Assembly: GCA_947471745.1 (NCBI GenBank)
Contig: CANJKZ010001044.1
Span: 124,001-188,000 of the forward strand
DNA: 64,000 nt
Direction of reading: 5' to 3'
Origin: Closterium sp. Naga37s-1
Taxonomy: Eukaryota; Streptophyta; Zygnematophyceae; Desmidiales; Closteriaceae
Shown here: positions 32,446-43,572 of the stretch, one piece after another
Numbering within the stretch: position 1 is the first letter of the stretch
How the letters are laid out: each line of letters starts with the position of its first letter
Notes under the pieces: generated by a model
Seen by the model: only the letters and a program-made list of their open reading frames with translations
What the model was told of the DNA's origin: nothing
The model's database searches: none
Position numbers and translations under genes: made by a program

Positions 32446-35400
32446 CCCTGTCGGGTCTTTACCTCCCCTCGTTCTCTACGAACTTGGTGGCGGGCTCTGC
32501 TCTCCAGGATGGGGGTGTTCACCAGTTCACCCCTGCCTATGAGCGTGTGACCCACTGTACGTGTGCTCGGATGGGTCGCAACCTGGCTACCTTCACTCGG
32601 CAGCCGGGGTCGGACCTGTACACACTGACCACTGAGTCCCCTCAGGTAGCTGCGTCTGCGTCTACGTCAGGTCAGCTGTCGGCCCCCTGCTCGTGTCGCT
32701 CCCTGTTGCACCAGACCGTCCTCTGGCACCACCGCCTTGGTCACCCGTCAGTGCAGCGCCTTCGTGGCATGCAGTGTACCTTGTCTCTGGTCTTCCCAGT
32801 GTTCTCCCTCCCCTCCCACCCTCGCCTGCTCCTCCCTGTCTTCCCTGTGTCGAGGGGTGGCAGCGCGCCACTCCTCACTACTCCTCGTTCCCTCCCACAG
32901 AGGCTCCCCTGCAGACTCTCCACCTGGACGTGTGGGGCCCAGCCCGCGTCCGTGGACAGGGCAACGAGCGGTACTTCCTGCTGGTCGCCGACGACTACAC
33001 GCGCTACACCACGGTCTTCCCCTTGCGCACCAAGGGTGAGGTCCCTGATGTTTTGATCCCTTGGATCCGCGCTGCTCGTCTCCAGCTCCGCGAGCGGTTC
33101 CAGTCGGACTTTCCCGTCCTGCGTCTGCACTCTGACAGGGGTGGTGAGTTTTCCTCCGACCTCTTGGCAGCCTACTGTGCGGAGCACGGCATCCGCCAGA
33201 CGTTCACGCTTCCGGCCTCTCCACAGCAGAATGGGGTTGCTGAGCGCCGCATTGGCTTAGTCATGGAGGTCACTCGTACCTCCATGATCCATGCGGCTGC
33301 CCCCCGTTTCCTGTGGCCGTTTGCAGTGCAGTACGCCGTGCATCAGCTCAACCTCTGGCCCCGTGTCTCTGCTCCGGAGACCTCACCCACACTGCATTAG
33401 ACGGGGGAGGTTGGCGATGCGTCGGTGTTCCGGGTCTGGGGATGTCGAGCCTTTGTTCGCGATACGTCCGCGGACAAGCTCTCCTCCCGTGCCGTTCCCT
33501 GTGTCTTCCTTGGCTTTGTCCCTGACGCGCCTGGCTGGCAGTTTTACCACCCCACCTCGCGCCGTGTCTTCCCCTCTCAGGACGTCACTTTTGACGAGTC
33601 GGTACCCTTTTATCGTCTGTTCCCCTACCGCACTGCGCCGCTCCCCCCCCCCGCCTCTCTTCCTCACCCCAGGTGCCACTTCGGTAGACCCCCTCCCTCC
33701 CCAGGGTCCTGCTCCCTCAGGTGTTTCCCAGGTAGACCCGGTCGAGCCTGTCGAGGTAGCGGTCGACTCTGGTCCTACGAGGGGTACTGCGTCTGGGGGT
33801 GCTGAGACGGGGGGTGCTGAGACTGGGGGTGCTGAGCCTGGGGGTGCTGAGACTGGGGGTGCTGAGCCTGGGGGTGCTGAGACTGGGGGTGCTGCGCCTG
33901 GGGGTGCTGAGACTGGGGGTGCTGAGCCTGGGGGTGCTGAGACTGGGGGTGCTGAGCCTGGGGGAGCTAAGACTGACCGTGCTGCGCCTGGTGGTGCTCC
34001 CTCTTCACAGCAGCTGCGTGAGTGGTACTCTCAGCGTTACAGCCTCCGGCGTGGGGCTGCTGGAGCTGGGGGTTCTGCCGGAGTTGGAGCTGGTGGTGCT
34101 GCGGGTACTGTGTCGCGGCCGGAGCCTCCCTACGCACAGCGGCTGCGTGAGTGGTACGCTCGGCGCTGCAGCCTCAGGAGCGGCGCTCCTAGCACTGGGG
34201 TGCCGCCCGCTTGAGGCCCTGGTGCTGCTAAAAGGTGCTGCTGGTGCTGGAGCTGCTGGAGGTGCTTCTGGTGCTGGAGTTTGAGCTGGAGGTGCTGGAG
34301 CGGCTGGAGCTGCTGGTGGAGCTGAGGACGCTGGGCCTACTGGTGGTGGTGTAGCTGCTGACCCTGGGGTTGGTGCTGCAGAGGCTGGAGCTGGAGGTGC
34401 TGACGCTCGTCCTCCTGCAGGTGCTGGAGCCGACGGTGCGGCTGGAGCTGGTGCTACTAGGGGTACTAGAGTTGGCACTACTGGAGCTGCTGGTGGTGCT
34501 ACAGGAGTTGGAGCTGCTACTGAGGGTTCTGGTGCTGTCTCTGCTGGTTCTGGGGGCGCTTCGCGGCCGCGGCCGTACTTCGTTCCGCTCCTTCAGCAGG
34601 TTCTTGGTCAGCCGCCTCCTCCTTGTCCTGCTCCCTCCTTAGAGTGTCCTCCGCCTGTCCAGTCGCAGTCACAGTTACAGCCTTCCTCCCCACTCCCTGG
34701 TCCTTCTCCCTACACTGGTCCGACAGGAGGTCTTACGGAGCGTCGTGAGCCTGAGTCTCGTCCTGTGTTGCCTGAGTCTCGTTCTGCGTCACCTGTTCGT
34801 GCTGCTCGCACTGGTCGTCGTGTCCCGCGTCAGCGTCCTCCTGCTGTCCCAGGCACTCACCAGATGACGCTTCGTCTTTCCACTGCTCCACAGCGTGTCC
34901 CTCTGCCTTCTCCTCCTGCGTCCTCTCTTCCTGCCCTTGCCGACCCGAAGTCTGACTCTCTTCGTGCTGCTAGTCCTACTGTCACGCGTCTCCTGGCCAC
35001 TGCTATCACTGACCCTTCCTTTGAGTCAGCTGCTGCGTCTGCATTAGTTGCTGAGCTTGTCGACTTTGCTGCTCACTGTCGTCTAGACTACGCTGCGAGT
35101 CTTGTTGCCGAGTCTGAGTCTGTCTGTCCTCTGTCCGTCGGGGGTGAGTGTGCTCTTGGCACGGACGTCCTTGAGGACAGGCAGAAGGAGTTTGAGTGCT
35201 TTGCCGCCGCTGTACCTCATCTTGTGTCCATGCTGATTGCACCTGAGGGAGACCCGGATGCACCAGACATCCCGACCCCGCGCTCTTACGCTGAGGAGAT
35301 CGCGGGTGAGTACTCCTCTCAGTGGCAGAGAGCCATGGACGCAGAGATGGCATCCTGGAAGTCCACAGGCACTTACGTCGACGAGGTTCCCCCTCCTGGG

Positions 35401-36843
35401 GCGAACATCGTCAGTGGCATGTCGATTTTCAGGGTGAAGCGGCCGCCAGGTTCTCCGCCTGTCTTCAAGGCTCGTTACGTTGCTCGAGGCTTCAGTCAGC
35501 GAGAGGGAGTAGACTTCTTCTAGACCTTCTCCCCCACCCCGAAGATGACCACTCTTCGGGTGCTGCTGCACGTTGCCGCTCAGTGTGACTACGAGCTTCA
35601 CTCTCTTGACTTCAGCACAGCTTTCTTGCAAGGCAGCCTGCACGAGGAGATCTGGCTGCGCCGCCCTCCTGGCTTCACTGGGTCGTTTCCTCCTGGTACC
35701 CAGTGGAGTCTCCGGCGGCCGGTCTACGGTCTCCGCCAGGCACCACGTGAGTGGCATGACACACTGAGGACTACACTTGCGGCTCTTGGGTTCGCGCCTT
35801 CTACTGCTGACCCGTCGCTGTTTCTGCGCACCGACACTTCGCTGCCGCCATTCTACATCCTCGTGTACGTCGACGACTTGGTCTTTGCCACTGCTGACAC
35901 TGAAGCTCTCACTCACATGAAGTCAGAGCTGCAGAAGAGACACACGTGCACAGACCTGGGTGAACTGCGCAGCTACCTTGGCTTGCAGATCACCCGGGAC
36001 AGAGCACGGCGCACCATCACACTGACTCAGTCATACATGGTGCAGCAGGTCCTTCAGCGCTTCGGCTTCACCTGGTCCTCAGCACAGGCCACTCCTCTGG
36101 CTACAGGTCACTCGCTCTCAGATCCACCTTCGGACGAGTCCGTAGAGCCGAGTGGTCCTTACCCAGAGCTAGTTGGCTGCCTCATGTACCTGATGACTTG
36201 CACTCGTCCTGACCTTGCTTACCCTCTTGGCCTTCTGGCTCGCTACGTGGCTCCTGGTCAGCACCGACCGGAGCACATGGCTGCTGCTAAGAGGGTCTTG
36301 CGCTACTTGTGCAGTACGTCAGGCATGGGGCTCGTGCTTGGAGGGAGGAGCTCAGTTGTTCTCACTGGGCACTCAGACGCTTCTTGGGTTGACGACCAGG
36401 CTACTCAGCGGTCGTCACAGGGTTACACCTTCAGCCTTGGCTCTGGTTCAGTTTCTTGGCGTTCTACTCGCTCGTCTTCAGTTCTCAGCTCCAGTTGTGA
36501 GGCTGAGATCTACGCCACAGCCATGGCTGCACAGGAGTTACGCTGGCTCACCTACCTGCTGACTGACTTGGGAGAGCGGCCTCGTTCTCCTCCAGTGGTG
36601 TACAACAATAACAAGGCTGCCATTGCCTTGTGTGAGGAGCACAGACCGGAGCACAGAACGAAGCACATCGCTCTGCGTTACTTCCTGGCTCGAGAGTTGC
36701 AGCAGCGTGGTCAGCTTCGTCTGCGTTACGTGGCCACTCTGGCCAAAACTGCTGATATATTCACCAAGGCACTTCAGTCTGGTGATCATCAGCGTTTCTG
36801 CACTATGCTAGGGCTTGTGCCCACCTTTCCTCACTTGCTGTAG
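32446..36843 (+). pseudogene. Pol remainder of D (pre-integrase to RNase H), degraded
   Basis: Continues element D after E. HHCC pre-integrase (LWHHRLGHPS), integrase (LHLDVWGPARV, HSDRGGEF, QNGVAERR), linker with GGAEP/GGAET repeats, RT with an intact YVDD near 35867, and RNase H to the stop at 36841. Compared with A it has a short deletion near 32775 that shifts the frame, TAG at 33398 (Trp in A), a C-run frameshift near 33645, stops near 34212 and 34282, and TAG at 35521 (CAG in A and G). The RNase H active-site neighbour reads YNNNKAAIA instead of YIDNKAAIA, so an acidic residue is lost. Inactive. Confidence 0.9.
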
Positions 36844-37084
36844 GCTTTGCCTGTACTGTGATCTATATATATATTTATATATATATACCTGCATGCTTGC
36901 TTTGCTAGGCAGAGATCGCTGTATTGTTTTGTGTTCCATATATGCCTCTGCATGTGAACTGGCCTTGTGGCTCTTTTCTTGTGCTCAGTGAGTGTGGTGA
37001 CGTTGTGATCCACCCTGAGCTTGATTTGTCTTTCTTGACTGGTCTTGTGACCCCTTGCTCTCCCCCACTTAGCCTATGGGGGTG

Positions 37085-37209
37085 TGTCAAACATTATATA
37101 TGTTGCTATTCTGTAGGCTACAGTGGGTTAAGCCTTAGGGGATACAATATTCTAGGTTTTCCTACTTGTACTCCTAATGTTGTTAGTCCAACCACTTCTC
37201 ATTCTGACA
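37085..37209 (+). repeat. 3' LTR of element D
   Basis: 125 bp, TGTCAAACATTATATATG...CATTCTGACA, preceded by tatgggggtg and followed by gacac (target duplication with one mismatch). Confidence 0.93.
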
Positions 37210-37220
37210 GACACTAACTC

Positions 37221-38584
37221 CTAAGCACCAACAGGCCGCTGCATCCAGGTAACTCTCAAACTCTGTCGGAGTCCGTACTCCTTGCGGATGACCTCTAGGT
37301 TCAGCTTGTCGAGGGACTCCTTCGTTGCAGAGCCTGCCTTCGACAGCTCTAGCAGGTGAGAAGCTGCAGAGATATGATCTGCCGCCGCCATGAGACTTTT
37401 CCCCTTCGCCTTCCCGCAGCCCGTTTGCGTGCAGATCCAATCTTCCCTGCTGCTGCCGGTGGAGACGAGAGCAATGGCCGGATCGCGGAGGATGGGAAGG
37501 AAGAGCGATGACGCTTTCACCGACACGGCTGCGAAGTTCCGAGAACAGGTTAGTGCGTGATGGAGAGAGATGAAGCGGAAAGCAAACGTAAGACTGACTG
37601 CTGCTTTTACCGTTAAGCATGTGCACTTTGCCAAGAGTGAGGCTCCATTTACTGACATTATTCTGACGCTCAGTGACAAAAGCATCATGATACTTATCAT
37701 AATGCTTGCCGCCACAGAGTGAACTGGATAAGGACGGATAATGGACGAGGATAAGCAATCGTGTGGGTCCAACGACGGTTCTTACTCTTAGGGTGAGCAT
37801 AAACCAGACCTTTCACCACGTCTGTGTCTGCTCCAGTCACATGGTGAAGCATACAGTGCAGGCAGGTACACCGCAGAAACGCCGAACGCCTGGTACTGGT
37901 AAGCGGGTAAGTAGCCATGCAGTCATGAATCAGGAACAGCTCGACAGCAGCAGAAACACCCGTGATCATGAATTCGATAGCCTGCGGGTTCAATGCCTTC
38001 TCGCGAATGTAGGACAAGTCCTCGGTGTGTTGCCAGTGAAGCGTGATGAGTTGAGCCTGATTCTTAAGCGGCTGATAAATTACTTCTTTCTTCCGCACCC
38101 ATCCCGCGTCAAATTCCTTGACGAAAGAAACTTGCAGGCGACAGAAGCGCGTCTTGGCGATGTAGGCCGTGTGAAGTTCCTGAAACTTAGTCGTTGTTGC
38201 AGCATCATCTAATAACTTTGCGTACCACCCGTGTTTTATCAGTGCCGTTACAGCCTCAATCACGCATGGAAATTCCTTGTGCAACATGAAAGGAATCAAC
38301 AAACCGGAGCCTGCTTCCTCAACCAGATCAATAGCCATCTCATTATCAGAGTCGTCATCGATAAAGTCATCATCAACAGTGAGTCCAACCGAGGGAATGT
38401 TGACCTTGTCAGCAGCAGTTAGCCCAGATCCGTTAGCGGCTGAAGAGGCTGACTTGTCCTTGTCATTGATTACAGGAGCCTGAAGCCCGTTGGAGTTATC
38501 AGCACCCGTGGAAGCAGACGGGTCGAGCGCAGGACGAGAGTGCGGACCCTTAGGCAGAGTCAGGACATCAGCTGGGTGAGCCAT
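37221..38584 (-). CDS. Unrecognised minus-strand protein, possibly multi-exon
   Basis: The probable start is the ATG near 38584 (context acaATGGC), giving MAHPADVLTLPKGPHSRPAL, an acidic stretch (VDDDFIDDDSDNE), then FMLHKEFPCVIEAVTALIKHGWY and a Cys/His-bearing part (CTCLHCMLHHVTGAD). This frame stays open to about 37700. The best downstream piece (37221-37560: REDWICTQTGCGKAKGKS and ESLDKLNLEVIRKEYGLRQS) is in another frame, so an intron or a frameshift lies between. The CxxC and CxxxxxC spacing hints at metal binding, but no family was recognised. The frame is also open upstream to 38746. The right side is cut by the LTR element at 38794. Confidence 0.4.
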
Positions 38585-38793
38585 TGTGCGATGATGAAAG
38601 AATGAAGGCAGCAGGAGAACGTGCCGAGCACTCTCGAAGTCTGTGTGTGATGCCTGATGACTGAGCACAGAGCCATTAAGTAGTGTCCTGGACTTGTCAG
38701 GTTCCAGTATCTCGAGCAAATGGTGATGCATTCTCGAGGTCGCCACCTTGGTAGTGTCATTCTTGATAATAGAATAGTTGTTATAGTTGTTAC

Positions 38794-39020
38794 TGTCAGA
38801 ATTATGTTGTTATAACTGCATGTAGTTCTAGCTGTAGTGTAGTTATTAACTTTGTAAGCGGTGCACCTCTTCATTTGTTTGCTATATGTACCCTCGTGCT
38901 ATAGTGAACACCACCATTCTTGACACTCCTTGCCACAACTCACTCGACTCCCCTTGGCCTAGGCTACTAAGCCTAGGCCCTCACTTAAACCTCAACCTCA
39001 CCTACCTACCTACTCTAACA
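38794..39020 (+). repeat. 5' LTR of the mini element
   Basis: 227 bp. It contains a perfect hairpin, ggcctaggct-acta-agcctaggcc (38956-38979), repeated in the 3' LTR at 40452-40475. Confidence 0.92.
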
Positions 39021-39033
39021 TGGTATTAGAGCC
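39021..39033 (+). other. Primer-binding site of the mini element
   Basis: tggtattagagcc directly follows the LTR, with one mismatch to the initiator tRNA-Met site used by element E. Confidence 0.8.
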
Positions 39034-39159
39034 TGTTATGTCCTGGCCTGTGGGCCAGCCTCTCGCTTCCGCTGCTGTTTTTCCGGTCGCGCGTATCGGG
39101 CGCGTGGCGATTTTCGTTCTGTCCCGCGCCCGGGTGGCGCGTGACGTTTTTTCTGCCCA

Positions 39160-39535
39160 TCGCGGACCCACCCCTGGCGCCCACGACGGCGCCCTGAGCC
39201 GCCGCGGACCCGCCCCTGGCGCCCGCGACGGTGCCCTGAGCCGCCGCGGACCCGCCCCTGGCGCCCGCAACGGTGCCCTGAGCCGCCGCGGACCCGCCCC
39301 TGGCGCCCGCGACGGTGTCCTGAGCCGCTGTGGACCCGCCCCTGGCGCCCGCGACGGTGCCCTGAGCCGCCGCGGACCCGCCCCCGGCGCCCGCGACGGT
39401 GCCCTGAGCCGCCGCGGACCCGGCCCTGGCGGCCGCGACGGTGCCCTGAGCCGCTGCGGACCCGCCCCTGGCGCCCGCGATGGTGCCCTGAGCTGCTGTG
39501 GACCCGCCCCTGGCGCCCGCGACAGCGCCCCTGCC
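39160..39535 (+). repeat. 42-bp tandem repeat, about nine units
   Basis: Units of 42 bp encode (plus strand, frame of ORF 39020-39931) the 14-residue module GALSRRGPAPGARD. After 39535 the pattern changes to a roughly 30-bp unit ending gcagccgcccctgcc, encoding Ala/Pro-rich sequence. Both frames of each strand are open, as expected for GC-rich repeats, so translation is unproven. Confidence 0.85.
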
Positions 39536-40289
39536 TCACCCGCGCCTGCCCTCGGAGCAGCCGCCCCTGCCCTACCCGCGTCTGCCCTCGAAGCAGCCGC
39601 CCCTGCCTCACCCGCGCCTGCCCTTGGAGCAGCCGCCCCTGCCTCACCCGTGCCTGCCCTTGGAGCACCCGCCCCTGCCTCACCCGCGCCTGCCCTCGGT
39701 GCAGCCGCCCCTGCCCTACTCGCACCTGCCCTCGGTGCAGCCGCCCCTGTCCTTCACGCGCCTACCCTCGGTGCAGCCGCCCCTGCCCTTCCCTGCGCGC
39801 CGCCCCTCTGTGGCCGTGAGGCGGCTTCTTCCCCGCCACCCCCCCCCCCCCCCCCCCTCCTCCTCCTTCGTCTCCCTGCTGCGCGTGCAGCCGTGGGGGG
39901 GAGGGTATGGAGGTGGCGGGTATGGGGGTGATGGGTGTGTGTGATCCCCTTCCCCTCCTCCTCCTTTCTCTCCCACTGCTGCAGCTGCCACTGGGGGGGA
40001 GGGTGTGAGGGTGTGGGGAGCCGGGGGAGTGGCACTAGGGACGTTGAGGAGTGTGCAGAGGGGGTTTGGGAGCATGGGGGAGGTTCTAGGAGGCAGCCGC
40101 CGTGAAGCCAGCAGCCTCACCTGCCGCCTCCCAACTCCTCCTCCTCACTGCCCCTCTAGTGCTGCTTCTTGTCTTTATTTTGTGAACTTGCATCTGCTCT
40201 TGCCTGCTGTTGCTATTTTCTTTGTCTGTGATGTACCCCTGCAGGTTGTGTCTTGCACTTGGCTATTCCTGCATGCAGTTACGGGGGGG

Positions 40290-40516
40290 TGTCAGAATTA
40301 TGTTGTTAAAACTGCATGTAGTTCTAGCTGTTGTGTAGTTATTAACTTTGTAGGTGGTGCACCTCTTCATTTGTTTGCTATATGTACCCTCGTGCTATAG
40401 TGAACACCACCATTCTCGACACTCCTTGCCACAACTCACTCGACTCCCCTTGGCCTAGGCTACTAAGCCTAGGCCCTCACTTGAACCTCAATCTCACCTA
40501 CCTACCTACTCTAACA
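40290..40516 (+). repeat. 3' LTR of the mini element
   Basis: 227 bp, the same length as the 5' LTR, with about seven substitutions, mostly transitions. Followed by gttaa. Confidence 0.92.
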
Positions 40517-40951
40517 GTTAAAGCTCGTTGATGAGGAATGGCTGAGCTGAGAGCCTAATGCTTGTACAAACGATCCGAATGAGGTGATGAACAAGCCAGT
40601 ACCCAGATGCATGAACCTCTCCTCGATCACTGAGAGCCAGGCGAAGCGACGAAACCTGCCACTGGCATACCAGCGCAGCAACCACCAGTGTGGCATCAAA
40701 TATGCTGATTCAGTGGTTGAGCAGCCATACACGTAAACGGAATTGGCAGCGCTGTCACGAGCCTACGCAACCATTGGGCATAGTGGAAGTTTGGTGCCAC
40801 AGCATTGTCCAGCGGTGACACCGGTCTGAGCACCGATTGGCCACAATGGCATTTTTGGGCGTCGTGAGGTGTACAGAAATGTCCAGGTCGACGAATCGAA
40901 CTTGCTCGCTAACTCCTGCCATCTAGACAAATACGGATATTGATACAGCAC
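40517..40951 (-). pseudogene. Unrecognised minus-strand frame with one stop
   Basis: From 40951 the minus strand reads MLYQYPYLSRWQELASKF...PLCPMVA, then TAG at 40763. It continues in the same frame with ARDSAANSVYVYGCSTTESA to the mini-element boundary at 40517. Trp- and Arg-rich, no domain recognised. The mini element inserted at its downstream end, so it may once have joined the minus-strand sequence left of 38794, but no shared family supports this. Confidence 0.3.
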
Positions 40952-42884
40952 TGCAGTTTCAAGACCCCACTGTACACATGTTTCTCGAACAAAGACCTAC
41001 CTGTTTATATCCTTTTCCAGCCAAGATCCAGTTTCAAGAACCAACAAAGAATAACACAAATAGTCATGATAATAGGCGAAACCTGAACATTGGCAACAAA
41101 ATACCAACAAATGGTGTGGATAATAACTGTTTTTTTTATATTTCAAGTTATATACCTAATCCTTTACAAAATCTGGATACAATTTTTTGTAAAACTTAAC
41201 GTACGTACTTATAATTTTCTATAATCCGTATATGTTTCCAAGCACATTTGTCATCTTTTAGCATCGAAACGGAATATATGGGGGAAAAAACAGTAATGTG
41301 TACCAAATATTACTATGTATCACATTCTCATCCTTGCACATCAATTTGCTTTACATATATTGAAATGTAATTATTTTATCTCATTCATCCCAGATTGGCT
41401 ATAGGTTATATCAGACGTTCTATTGCGATATCTCGTTACATTACATCTCATATCAGATATATATCATTAACTGAATTAATGAATAGTAAAGGCATGTGAT
41501 GGGTTATATCAAGCAAGCATATACCTTGTATTGTGCAAGCAACACAACCTTGCGTAGATAATACTCAAGCTAATGTGTCGAGAGGCTATGCGCTGGTCTC
41601 TGCGCGAACCAGCCGAACGTTGTTCGACTGCGAAGGTCGTAGATGTGCGCGAACTTCGCCTCATGAGGTTTTCGCGAAGTCAACCTGCGGAACGGCATCA
41701 CGTGCTCGTTAGTGCACCGCTGGCGAAACCGCCGACACGTGTTATACCTGGCACATGCGCAATGTGCCTGGCGACGCGACCGTCTATCTGCACATACTTG
41801 GTATGTGCGCACATGTGGAGATGTTCACCTGCCTCTGCGGCTCTTGCAGACCGCTGCAATGCAACGTTGGGAAAACTACTCTGCTGCAACGTTGGCAAGC
41901 CGCTCTTCCACTGCGCTGGCAGAGTTTGCTCCGCAAAGGTCTTACTAGGTGTTGCGATGCCATTCTAGCTATATCGACTTGCATGTCTGTGATCTATTGT
42001 TGTTTCAATTTATTAGTGAAACTCTTGCCAAATATCGTTGTGAACACAGCAAGTTGTGAGAACGCTAGTACAACGCACAACCCCGCACAACCCCGTGCCT
42101 TCCTCCGTAGTCCACTCCCGTTGTGTAGTGACTCTCCGCATGAATGTTGACAACATCTGCCTTTAAATTATAGCATGCATCAGATGGTGATATTGTAATT
42201 AAACAAAATTAAGAACATTTCACTGATCCTTCTTTAACAATGTTGGAATAACCGAAATGTTATTGTAACATTCCCGAAGGATCTCCACTCACACGTCACT
42301 TCAGAACGAAGCAATGCGTCTGTACCAGTACCGCAATAGCTCATATAGAGCAAAACAGGTAAGAACGGAAGTGTTGATACTACGTGTTGCAATAAAATCA
42401 ACCAGCGTATTATTATGAGAACCATATGGTTGAATGAAGATTGAAAGAGAATTCATATGCGGTAAGAAGAATTTGCTACTGAAATAATAACAGCAATTTG
42501 TATTGCCAAAGTATGATATTTCTCAGTGCTCTATGCCTTCCTTAAGTGATACAGCATTTATTATGAAAGTAGCATAATACAATAGCGCGATTGATCGGAG
42601 TTGAAGAATGGGTGCGTGACTTGGCAACTGTCCACGTAGGCCAAATCGATGTGCAGTGCGATGTACAGCCACATGGCAACATCGCGAGATCCAGCCAGTC
42701 CCCGAGCAGCTGGCGCAGTGCCACAACCTGCAATTTCCAACCATTTCGATTTAGAAATGTCCAAACCCATCAGCACAGGAGACCCCGCCCCGTACATGGT
42801 AATTTCCAGAGCACCCCCTGCTGCTCCTGGAAATGCAGTTCGCCTGGAGGCCTGTCTGCGGCTGGGTCACAAACTTTCTGATGT
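40952..42884. other. AT-rich spacer, no convincing gene
   Basis: The AT-richest part of the window (41000-41560 and 42140-42580), clearly unlike the GC-rich transposons. A GC-richer island at 41570-41970 has a Cys-rich 131-codon frame with no recognisable domain. A minus-strand 78-codon frame (42561-42797, ISKSKWLEIAGCGTAPAARG) and a plus-strand frame at 42649-42915 overlap each other. Neither can be named. Confidence 0.45.
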
Positions 42885-43160
42885 CGTAGCTCGCCAGGTC
42901 CGAGTCTCTGAATAGTGTCTGTGTCTCTCGTAGCTCGCCGGGTCCGAGTCTCTGAATAGTGTCTCTAAGTCTCTCGTAGCTCGCCGGGTCCGAGTCTCTG
43001 AACAGTGTCTCTAAGTCTCTCGTAGCTCGCCGGGTCCGAGTCTCTGAACAGTGTCTCTAAGTCTCTCGTAGCTCGCCGGGTCCGAGTCTCTGAATAGTGT
43101 CTCTGAGTCTCTCGTAGCTCGCCGGGTCTGAGTCTCTGAATAGAGTCTGCCATGGCGACC
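42885..43160. repeat. 46-bp minisatellite upstream of the calpain gene
   Basis: Six units of tcgtagctcgccgggtccga followed by gtctctgaatagtgtctctaag-like sequence. tagc anchors lie at 42887, 42931, 42977, 43023, 43069 and 43115: the first step is 44 bp, the rest 46. The array ends at agagtctgcc next to an ATG at 43153 that opens only a 91-codon frame. It would sit in or near the promoter or 5' UTR of the calpain gene. Confidence 0.9.
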
Positions 43161-43572
43161 GGGGCGCGCGCAGCGATTTTCCGCTACGACTCTCTCGCCG
43201 CTGCCAAGGCGGCGGGAGGATTACCGCGTCTGCGCCGCGCGTCCTACTACCGACTAGCCCCTTCCCCCTCCCCTTCCAGCCGCCTCTCCCAATCCAATGG
43301 CTCGCGTTTTCCGCCCATGACAGAGAATCGTCTCGTTGGCAGCCAAGAGGGGCGGAGACGCGCCACGCTACATCCCGGAGGAGCCGAAACTCAATGGTCA
43401 TCCCGTCCTCTCACACCTCATTCTTAAGCACTTGGCAGCGTTTTCGAGTTATCCTTGGAGCTCCACATTGCCTCTTCGGCCTCATCTCGTCTTTCAACAT
43501 TCCTTTTTTTTACTGCATCCACTGCAACACTGTGAGACGGAACCACCACCACCCCCTCCTCCACCCCCCACC

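Larger units (their letters stand above)
24147..37209 (+). mobile_element. Copia element D, split by element E
   Basis: Same family as A. LTRs of 125 bp (24147-24271 and 37085-37209) differ at five positions (96%). Flanks gacgc (24142-24146) and gacac (37210-37214) are a target duplication with one mismatch. Element E (26623-32445) sits inside, so D itself is about 7.2 kb. D interrupts the 5' part of the LINE on its left. The right flank is an unrelated ORF region. Confidence 0.93.
38794..40516 (+). mobile_element. Complete non-autonomous mini-LTR element (TRIM/LARD-like)
   Basis: 1723 bp. LTRs of 227 bp (38794-39020 and 40290-40516) start TGTCAGAATT, end CTCTAACA, and differ at about seven positions (97%). 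An initiator tRNA-Met-type primer site follows (39021-39033), and a G-run precedes the 3' LTR (40281-40289). Flanks gttac and gttaa share four of five bases, a probable target duplication. The internal region (1.27 kb) encodes no retrotransposon enzyme and is mostly GC-rich tandem repeats. A second copy lies at 1-1484. Confidence 0.9.

Noticed and set aside
39036..39725. Arg/Gly-rich 229-residue minus-strand frame in the mini element
   Set aside because: Antisense of the 42-bp GC-rich repeat. All frames are open there because the repeats lack stops.
42885..43160. CRISPR-like array
   Set aside because: The 46-bp units are contiguous direct repeats with no unique spacers. Nothing else suggests a prokaryotic source.
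43152..43427. 91-residue frame starting directly after the 46-bp repeats
   Set aside because: It overlaps the calpain 5' region in another frame and has no recognisable domain. A short upstream ORF cannot be excluded.
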